A stretch of 64,000 bases of DNA from Carettochelys insculpta. Its lineage: Eukaryota; Chordata; Testudines; Carettochelyidae. Shown here piece by piece: positions 55,782 through 64,000 of the stretch (the first letter of the stretch is position 1; each line of letters starts with the position of its first letter). The translations under genes were made by a program, and so were the position numbers. The stretch spans positions 66,232,001 through 66,296,000 of the forward strand of contig NC_134137.1 in assembly GCF_033958435.1 (NCBI RefSeq), given 5' to 3'. The notes beneath the pieces were generated by a model. It saw only the letters and a program-made list of their open reading frames with translations. It was not told the origin of the DNA and made no database searches.

Positions 55782-57800
55782 ACTTGCTGAGGATGCAATC
55801 CAGTCCCTCATCCAGGTCATTAATAAAGATGTTGAACAACACCGGCCCCAGAACCGAGCCTTACGGCACTCCGCTTGAAACTGACTGCCATCCAGATAGA
55901 GAGCCATTGACCACTACCCGTTGGGCCCAACTGTCAAGCCAGCTTTCTATCCATCTTATAGTCCAAGGATCCAATCCATATTTCCTTAACGTATGGGCAA
56001 GAATGTTGTGGAAGACTGTATCAAAAGCTTTGCTGAAGTCAAGGTATATCACATCCACTGACTTCCCTATGTCCACAGAGCCTGTTACCTCATCACAGAA
56101 GCTAATCAGATTGGTGAGGCAGGATTTGCCCCTGGTGAATCCATGTTGGCTCCTTTTTATGACTTTCCCTTCTTCCAAGTGCTTCAAAATGGATTTCTTG
56201 AGAATCCCTTCTCTGATTTTTCCGGGGACTGAGGTAAGGCTGATTGGTCTATAGTTCCCTGGATTGTCCTCCTTTCCTTTTTTAAGGATGGGCACTATGT
56301 TTGCCTTTTTCCAATCATCCGATATCTCCCCCGATCTCCAAGAGTCTTCAAAGATAATGGCCAAAGGTTCAGCAATGACACCTGCCAATTCCCTCAGTAC
56401 CCTTGGGTGCATTAAATCCAGACTCATGGATTTGTGTACATATAGTTTTTCTAGATAGCTCAGAACTTGTTCCTTCCCCACAGATGGCTGCCCTCTACCT
56501 TCCCATACTGCGTTGTCTAGGACCATCGTGTGGAAGTTGACTTTGTCCATGAAGACTGAGGCAAAAAAAGCATTGAGTACTTCAGCTTTTCCTATGTCTT
56601 CTGTTACTAGGTTACCTCCCTCATCCAGTAACAGCCCCATACCTTCTCTGATAACCCATTTATTGTTAACATGCCTGTAGAAACTCTTCTTGTTCGTCTT
56701 CACATCCCTTGCCAGCTACAGTTCCAAGTTTGCTTTCGCTTTCTTGATTACTGCCCAGCACTCTCCAGCCGTATGTTTATACTCGTCCTTAGTCAACTGT
56801 CCACGTTTCTATTTCTTGTATGCATCCGTTTTAAGTTGAAGATGACTAAGGATTTCCCTGTTAAGCCAAGCTGGTTGCCTACGATGTTTGCATTTCTTAC
56901 TATGCAGCAGGATTGTTTGTTCCTATGCCTTCACTAAGACTTCTTCAGAATACTGACAGTTCTCTTAAACTCTTTTCCCCTTCATCTTCATTTCCCAGGC
57001 GATCCTGCTCATCAGTTTTCTCAGGGAGTCGAAGTCTGCTCTTCTGAAATCCAAGGGTCTGTATGTTACTGCTCACCCTTCTTCCTTTTGTCCGGATCTT
57101 GAAATCTACAATCTCAAGGTCACTGCAGACCAGGTTTCCTCCCACTTCTATTTCTCCTACTAGTTCTTCCCTGTTTGTGAGCAGCAGGTCAAGTTGCGCA
57201 TGGCCCCTGGTTGGTTCCTTCAGCACTTGTACAAAGAAGTTATCCCCAACATTCTCCAAAAACTTCCTGGATTGTCTGTGTGCTGATGTATTGGTCTCCC
57301 AACAAATGTCCGGATTATTAAAGTCTCCCATGAGAACCAGGGCCGTGATTTGGAAGCTTCACTTAGCTGCCTGAAGAAAACCTCATCTCCCTGATCTGGC
57401 GGTCTATAGCAGACACCAACTCCAATATCACCTCTGTTACTTCTGCCTCTAAGCTTAACCCAAAAACACTCAACTGGATTTTCTCCATCCTTATACTGGC
57501 GCTCTGAGCAATCATACTGCTCCCCCACATACAGCACAACTCCTCCTCCACTTCTCCCGTCTGTCCTTCCTAAACAGTTTATAACCTTCCATGACCATGC
57601 TCCAATTATGCGAACTGTTTCCCCCAGTCTTCATTTTTCCAGCCACTGTGCCAGGGCCTCTAATTCTTCCTGTTTGTTCCCCAGGCTTCTGGCATTAGTG
57701 TACAAGCATCTTAGAGAAGTGGCTGATTGGTCCACTTTCTCCTCTTCACCCAGGAAACCCACTTGATTGTTCCCTCCTCCTTCCATACTTACCTCAGAAT
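55782..57800 (-). mobile_element. CR1 LINE lacking its 3' end
   Basis: Reading right to left: the endonuclease start LYTNARSLGNKQEELEA (about 57700-57650), endonuclease blocks (VGVCYRPPDQGDEVFFRQL, MGDFNNPDICWE, LDLLLTNREELVGEI), then a long reverse transcriptase frame (56703-55861). The element breaks off in the middle of the reverse transcriptase at 55782, so the C-terminus and 3' tail are absent. That is odd for a CR1, which normally keeps its 3' end and loses the 5' end, and points to a later deletion or rearrangement. Confidence 0.9.
55861..56703 (-). pseudogene. CR1 reverse transcriptase fragment
   Basis: An open frame of 280 codons holding the RT blocks KKANIVPILKKGKEDNPGNY, RPISLTSVPGKI, HGFTRGKSCLTNLISFCDEV and IYLDFSKAFDTVFHNILAH. 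The YADD block and everything after it are lost with the missing 3' half. The C-terminal end GWQSVSSGVP is the start of the SGVPQGSVLGP motif. Non-functional. Confidence 0.85.
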
Positions 57801-58224
57801 TTAGGCATGTGTTTTATGTTGGTTTGGCAGAACTCAATTTTCATTTTTTTTATAAATGTGACAAATAACAAACTTTATTTATGATATATCTTCTTTTTAT
57901 ATCAATTTAAATATTCAGTTGCACAGAATTTTGGGTTTTGAGCATTTTTCCAATTTCTGTATACTTAAATGTTCACAGTTGTGGGAAATTATAGGAGGGA
58001 TCAGACAATGGGATGGAGAAGGAAGCATTTACAATTTAGGCAAAAAACCTATTACCTTTCAAACTAAGAAGATTTTTATTAATGATTGGCAGGGTGAGAA
58101 GAACACAGATAGCAAGATAACAAAATTGGGGAGACGTGCAAGTTCATCGGGGCAAGTATCTGAAACATACACATTTAACGGGAGGGAGAAAGTTGGGAAG
58201 CAATTAATGCTGGAAGAAAGCTAA
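57801..58224. other. Non-coding DNA
   Basis: Nothing recognised. Confidence 0.5.
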
Positions 58225-59225
58225 GGCTGCATCTAGACTACAAATTAGAATCAATATTTATGAGAGGTGATTGTTTAAATTTGTTTTTATAACTTTGATT
58301 TCAAGCATTTACAAACATTCTAGAAAATCGACCCACCATGTCTCCGCATCAGGTTTCTGTGTCCTCATTTCCTTATCCAATTTTGACCTTTGTGAGCAAT
58401 GCATTCTGGATACCTGACCCACAATGTCTTAGCCCTGATTGCTTGTGGGTATTTTGATGTCTGAATCCCATAATGCAAAGCCTCTTGGGGACAGAAGGGA
58501 GGGGATGTGGGGGGTAGAGGACAAAATGGAAATGGAAATAAGTTTGTTATTATTATGCAAGAGCAACCTTTGTACTGCCTAGCTGCAGCACGAGGAGTGG
58601 GGGAAGAGGGGGAATGACTTAATGTCCTGATGAGTCCATGGTGCAGCTCGTGTAATCACTGAAGTATTATGAAATTAAATATTATATAGCCAGAAAAATT
58701 CTGTGTTTAAAAACAACAAAAAAAACCCCCAAAATCTTGAACATATATCTGTATTGTATGAAAATTATTTGGCTAAAATAGCAGCAAAAACATAACAATC
58801 TTAAGAGTAGGTAGATAGGTATTGATGCGATTGATACTGCTGGGGTGAAATATAAGAGACAAAGGAATTATTACGTTGTGTGAACCGTCTATAGTTGCAG
58901 CACTGGTCAGCGCAAAAATCAAATCAAATTGTGACCCTCTTCCTCTGCACTGAGATGGAAGCGGACGTATGAAAAAGGTCACCGCATAGCTTTGTGGGAT
59001 ATGTATGGGACACCTCTGGAGGCTGAAGAATTTGAATTACAGACATGGCATTTCCACACTAGCCTGCATTTGAGATTCTAAAATCGAGATTGGTTCTATA
59101 TACTCGTCCCTTGTTATTGAATTTAGCGCAGATTAGATTGAGCTAATGATAGTGAAGACAGTGATGTCTTAAGGTCGAGATAAGTCATTTAAATTCAATT
59201 TTTAACTCATAGTCTAGATGCAGCC
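58225..59225. mobile_element. Harbinger-like non-autonomous element F (about 1 kb)
   Basis: Starts GGCTGCATCTAGACTAC and ends GTAGTCTAGATGCAGCC when allowing one mismatch (CATAGTCTAGATGCAGCC). Flanks are TAA at left (58222-58224) and TCA at right. The interior is AT-rich with no gene. The ends are a variant of the GGC-NNN-GTCTACAC pattern. Confidence 0.65.
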
Positions 59226-59289
59226 TCAGATTGATAGCAAATTATGCATATGTTTGGTGTGGGTGCAGAAAATGCTAGTTCACCTTTGA

Positions 59290-59740
59290 GAGGACTATGA
59301 AAGGGCACTGTATTGGAGAGCAAGCAATTTCTGTAAGATGCTGCTGTGAGCACACCTGGAATTTCTGGGCACAGTATTATCAGAAAGCTGTTGACAAATT
59401 GGATGGAGCTCAGAGAAGAGCAACAAAATTACTGTGGGGCCTTGAGGCATTGGCTTATGAGAACAAGTTAACAGATACATATAAATAGAAAGAGTGAGCT
59501 TGGCAATAAGTAAGGCTAACAGTGTACAGCTATTTCAACAGTGTTAATGTAAAGAAGGGATATAATTATTTAATGTGGTACATGGGAGAATTTCTGGGAG
59601 TAATGGGATGAAATTAAGAAAAGGATATATTTGTCTGAATATCAGGAAAAACCGCCTGACAGTAAATTTTATTAGGCTGTGGGAATAGTGAAAGCTCCAT
59701 TGATTGGGACATATTTAAAAGTAGATTGGACTAATCACTA
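59290..59740 (+). mobile_element. Old CR1-group LINE fragment
   Basis: Protein text CEHTWNFWAQYYQKAVDKLDGAQ, RRATKLLWGLEALAYENKL and later DWDIFKSRLD matches the C-terminal region of the CR1-group reverse transcriptase (VQRRATKMIKGLEHL-type). Heavily mutated; opposite in orientation to the other CR1 copies here. Confidence 0.65.
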
Positions 59741-60404
59741 ATACATGTACTATAGAGAATAATCCTGCATTTTCCAGGTGATGAAGTGGAAGAAATAATA
59801 GATCATATGTAAATTTATTGTTGTAATTTAAGGTGGGTGGAAATATGAAATATTTTGGGCCTAGCATTTTTGACACAGTGTCTCTATGCCTACAGTATTT
59901 GTATTGTAGCAAAGTAATTTCCAGAGTGATAACAATTGTTCAGAGCTTTGTAAAACTGTATTGTGATTCGGTCCCAAGTCATGGCCAGACGGAGTTAGAA
60001 CGTGAGTACAGGCCATGCAAGAATCACTTTCAGTAGATGACATCGGAATGATACTGACTTTTCTACTCAACCAACAACTTGTATGGGTAAGGGACATTGT
60101 GGTGCTGGAGTCTTAGTAGAGAAATAAAATTAGACCCGGTGTTACTAAGCGGCATTTGGAGCTGCTACATCCCTATTCCCAGCTCCTCTGAACTCACAGC
60201 ATCTGCCTCATGTGATCTGGGTGGACTTTGGGCAGCTGCTTATCTTTTGGGCAGCTGTCCCCTTTTGACTGCCTGCCACACTTCTGGAGGAGAGGAGAGG
60301 AGAGAGACACCTCACAAGCCTCAGAGAATAGGATAGGCTCTGCACTGCTCTTGCTAGAGCCCTGATGAAAAGATCATCTAACTCAGCTCCCCTTTTCACA
60401 CAGC
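59741..60404. other. Non-coding DNA
   Basis: No gene recognised; GA-rich tract near 60283-60308. Confidence 0.5.
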
Positions 60405-60474
60405 CTGTGAGAGAAGTAACAGAGAGAAAGCCGTTCTAGTCTGTATACTATCAAAACAAAAAAGCAGTCCTGTT

Positions 60475-60550
60475 GCACTTTAAAGACCTAACAAAATAAT
60501 TTATTAGGTGATGAGCTTTCGTGGGACAGACCCACTTCTTCAGACCATAG
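60475..60550 (-). ncRNA. Hammerhead-like ribozyme motif, P3 3' end
   Basis: Minus strand: CTGAAGA (60543-60537), stem II GTGGG/CCCAC closing loop TCTGT, then GAAA (60520-60517). Core and stem II are perfect. A GTC-type cleavage site is not certain: the expected AGTC is changed to GGTC or similar here (TTAGGTCTTTAAAG). Confidence 0.5.
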
Positions 60551-60698
60551 CCATACCAGAACAGACTCAATATTTAAGGCACAGAGAACCAAAAATAGTA
60601 ATCAAGATTGACAAATCAGAAAAATATTATCAAGGTGAGCAAATCAGAGAGTAGAGGGACAGAAGGCAGTGGGGGTGGGGGAGGAGTCAAGAATTAGG

Positions 60699-62630
60699 TT
60701 AAGCCAAGTATGCAGAAGAACCCCTACAATGACCTAAAAATTTCCCATCCCAGTTCAAACCATGTGTTAATGTGTCAAATTTGAATATAAAAGAGAGTTC
60801 AGCAGCCTCTCTTTCCAAAGCGTTGTGAAAATTCCTCTTCAGTAGGACACAAACTTTCAGGTCATTAACAGAATGGTCCACTCCATTAAAGTGGTGACTG
60901 ACTGACTTGTGAATCATGAGTGTTTTTATGTCTGTTTTATGCCCATTAATTTTTTGTTTATGAGAGTTTGAAGTCTGTCCAATATATAAAGCATCTGGGC
61001 ATTGTTGGCACATGATGGCATATATGGTGTTAGTTGAGGAACATGAGAATGTGCCTGTGATTCTGTGACTAACCTGGTTAGGTCCAGTGCTGGTATCTCC
61101 AGAATAGATATGTGGACAAAGTTGGCAACAAGCTTTGTTGCAAGGAAAAGTTCCAGGACTGCTGTTCCTGCGGTATAGACTGTGGTTGTTGGTGAGAATC
61201 CTCATAAGTTTGGGAGGTTGTCTGTAGGAGAGAACAGGCCTGTCACCTAGGGCCTTCTGGAGCGTGGCATCCTGCTTAAGGATGGGTTGTAGATCTTTAA
61301 TAATGCGTTGCAGTGGTTTGAGATGGGAGCTGTAGGTAATGACCAGTGGTGTTCTGTTCTTGGCTTTTTTGGGCCTATCTTGGAGTAGCTGGTCTCTGGG
61401 TATTCATCTTGCCCTGTCGATTTTGTTTTTTTTATTTCTCCTGGTGGGTAATTCAGGTTTATGAATATTTGGTAGAGATTTTGTAGTTTTTGGTCTCTGT
61501 CAGTAGGATCAGAGCAAATGCAATTGTACCTAAGAGCTTGACTGTAAACAATGAATCTAGTTGTGTGTGCAGGATGGAAGTTAGAAGCGTGTAGGTAAGT
61601 ATAGCGATCAGTGAGTTTCCGGTAGTGTGGTACTGATCAGGCCATCCTTGATTTGTACTCCAGTGTCCAGGAAATGTATCTTTCATGTGGAGTAGTCGAG
61701 GCATGTTAATGGTGGGGTGCAGATTGTTAAAATCTTTCTGGAATTCTTCTAGAGTCTCTATAGCATGGGTCCAAATCATAAAGATGTCATCGATGTATCA
61801 TAAGTAGAGGAGGGGTAATAGGGGATGAGAGCTGAGGAATTCTTGTGCCAGGTCAGCCACAAATAAATTAGCATATTGTGGGGACATACGGGTGCGCATA
61901 GCAGTTCCACTAATCTGGAGGTATAAATTGTCCCCAAATCGGAAATAATTGTGGCTGAGAACAAAGTTACAGAGGTCAAACACCAGATTGACTGACTGTG
62001 GTGACATTGGGGTGGTGTTCCTGATAGCTTGCAATCTGTCTTCATGAGGAATATTTGTGTACAGAGCCTCTACATCCATGGTGGCAAGGATAGTGTTGTC
62101 AGGAGCTTTTCCAATGTTTTGTAATTTCCTCAGGAAGTCAGTGGTATCTCAGAGATAGCTAGGAGTGTTGGTGGCATAGGGTTTGAGGAGGGAGTCCACA
62201 TAACTGGATAGTCCGGTGATAAGGGTGCCAATACCCGAAATGATAGCGCATACAGGGTTCCCAGGTTTGTGGATTTTTGGGAAGTAAATAGAATAATCCA
62301 GGTTGGGGCTCAGATGGTGTGTCTGAGTGAATAAGGTCCCAAGTAGCAGTAGGGAGTTCCTCAAGTATTTGTTGTAATTTCTTTTGGAATTCCAAAGTGG
62401 GATCAGTGGGGAGAGGTCTGTAAAATTCTTGTGAGAGAATGAAAGCATGCAGAGAAGCCTGCAGGTGAGAGGCTGTGTTGCAAGTTCTCACCGTATTTGG
62501 TATTGGTCTCAAAACCCCAGGCCTTGCAATGATGTAAATACCAAAGAATCTTTGGACTCATTTTAAAAACAAGCATTTCAGGCTGTCCCATCATCAGAGC
62601 AAGTATTGAAGTGTGATGTGCATGCACCAA
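60699..62630 (-). pseudogene. Penelope-like reverse transcriptase plus GIY-YIG endonuclease (P3), broken
   Basis: Pieces in order: GFETNTKYGENLQHSLSPAG (N-terminal), FYRPLPTDPTLEFQKKLQQI, PGNPVCAIISGIGTLITGLS, MDVEALYTNIPHEDRLQAIR and FGDNLYLQISGTAM. The catalytic YIDDIFMIWTH follows, separated from the preceding frame by a TGA at about 61798-61800 where arginine is expected. Then an endonuclease of 168 codons (61205-60699) carries TIYAIMCQQCPDALYIGQTS. The stretch 61210-61460 is frame-broken. P3 differs from P2 at many positions, so the two are old separate subfamilies. Confidence 0.8.
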
Positions 62631-62640
62631 AAAGATATGG

Positions 62641-64000
62641 AGCCCTGTGGGCTGATGAAAACTAACCTGGAGTGTCCCATGTAGAAACTGACCCCATGTG
62701 TCCTAAATCTGTCTCAGGCTGTGGTGGGCTCCAATTCATGAATTTTGCACTCTTGGGATACACAGCACTTCAGATGGAGTCAAAGAATCAGCAGGTCGAT
62801 GGGAAAGCCAACTTCTCCGAGCTGAGGGAGGCAGGAGGTTGGCTAGCTGGGGTTGTTGCAGTGACTGGGGATAGCAGTGCATTGCCAAAGTTGGAGGATT
62901 GGCTGCTGGAGGGATGCCTGTGGGGCAATGAGTGAACTGAGCATTGGGCACAGAAGGGTTGGGATTGTGTCAGAGAGAATTGAATAGAATGGAGTTGAAG
63001 AAGACGGAGAATGATTGAATGGGGAGCAGAATTACAGATTGGTCAAAATAGGTATTTGAGTGAGATGGCAGAGATTGCTTTGGCTTTAAGAGGATTACTT
63101 ATGTGTGTGTTACAGTTATAAAAAAGTGTGTAGGATCTGGGCTTATGTGTAGGAATCCATTAGAATGACAGGTACAATATAAGTACAAGATTATTATTCT
63201 GTTTGCCTCTCCTCCAAAGAGAAACAATGCCATTAGCAGCCTTAGCTAGAGTTTAACATTTACATAGTTTTTTGTCTTTATTTTTACTCTTAACACAGAT
63301 GATTTCTTTTTTAATTAATAGTACTTTAGCATGGCATACAGATACTTGTAATTTTGCATCAATGCTGGGCATATTATGCTTTAGGTATATTTGGTCTCAT
63401 CCATAAACAATAGGAAATGTGTTCTTGTTAAATATTTGTTCCTCTGCCATGTGATTTTTCAAAAAAGGTAAATTGTCAAATAATATATTTAGTTGGGTTT
63501 TTTTTTGTTTGAATTTTAAAGGGGAGTGCGGCTCATAAGCCCCACCAAACCGGAGAAATTTATATCGGCAGAATGTGATTAGTAAAGTTGGAGTTTGTAC
63601 AGGATATCACTGTTAATGCCCTTTCAAAAAAATCAAAAGATTCCAAGGGGAATGTGAGAGTAGAGTTGACTTCTTCCAGTCTTAATCCTTGTTATCTGAT
63701 TATTTAAAACAAATTCAAGAAAGCACATACAACCATACATGTCATGAGTTCAATAAAAACTTTTTTTCAATAGCACCTCATATCCTGTAGGATGCTAACA
63801 TGCTTTGTATCAAAATAGCTCATGTACACTTGAAGGGCAGACACTTCTGGAGAGGAACATGACAGGGGCTTAACAACATACTGCAATTCCATTTAGACAT
63901 TTCTAGTGCACTTATTAGGGTTATACACAAAAACTCTATAGTGGGAAGTGAAGAAGAAATGAAACTATATAGTAACTACAATTAGTGGATGAATTTAGAA
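62641..64000. other. AT-rich non-coding DNA
   Basis: No gene or recognised repeat in the last 1.36 kb. Confidence 0.5.

Larger units (their letters stand above)
60405..62640 (-). mobile_element. Penelope-like retroelement P3
   Basis: Left end (3') reads GCAGTCCTGTTGCACTTTAA with the hammerhead-like core. The protein runs right to left as in P2 but belongs to a different subfamily, shared with P4. The right side ends near 62640 within what looks like the N-terminal coding region or leader. Edges are approximate and no duplication was found. Confidence 0.8.

Noticed and set aside
1..64000. CRISPR arrays, rRNA, functional tRNA genes, bacterial operons
   Set aside because: None seen; the window is vertebrate. 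The only tRNA-like sequence is the decayed SINE at 18757-18966.

Overview
The window looks like transposon-dense, non-coding DNA (intron or intergenic) from a reptile, most likely a cryptodiran turtle. The evidence is a tRNA-derived SINE whose tail resembles the 3' end of CR1 (18757-18966), several CR1 LINEs of sauropsid type, old MIR copies, four Penelope-like elements, a Tx1-type LINE, an RTE-type LINE, a Tigger/pogo remnant, and many Harbinger-like DNA elements. The species call is inference from remembered repeat families; no database search was possible. No conserved host protein-coding exon was recognised. The only host regulatory candidate is a CpG island at about 44480-45530 with a possible first-exon splice donor.

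Layout. 1-7.6 kb: AT-rich DNA with a MIR, a hAT-like insertion, and three closely related Harbinger-like non-autonomous elements (1904-2614, 4789-5496, 6562-7243). The second of these sits inside an older element (4370-5934). 7.6-11.2 kb: a fourth such element split by a Penelope-like element (7710-8923), then a 436-bp near-perfect foldback palindrome. 11.45-14.6 kb: a decayed RTE-type LINE. 16.7-18.1 kb: a Tigger-like remnant split by a Penelope-like element. 18.8-21.3 kb: SINE, minisatellite and GC-rich DNA. 21.3-28.45 kb: a nearly complete two-ORF Tx1-type LINE. 30.0-33.8 kb: a Harbinger transposon with a Myb/SANT gene and a DDE nuclease gene. 33.8-44 kb: mostly plain AT-rich DNA with small elements. 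44.5-45.5 kb: CpG island. 48.4-50.65 kb: the best-preserved Penelope-like element. 52.6-57.8 kb: two CR1 copies on the minus strand. 58.2-59.2 kb: another Harbinger-like element. 60.4-62.6 kb: a fourth Penelope-like element.

Three themes tie the window together. First, at least seven DNA elements, including the protein-coding Harbinger, share ends of the form GGC-NNN-GTCTACAC and are flanked by 3-bp duplications, so one transposase lineage may have moved them all. Second, the ends of all four Penelope-like elements carry a hammerhead-ribozyme-like core (CTGANGA, a stem, GAAA), often in inverted pairs. Third, several otherwise well-kept ORFs are broken by single changes of the CpG-decay type, including loss of a catalytic aspartate in the Tx1 reverse transcriptase.
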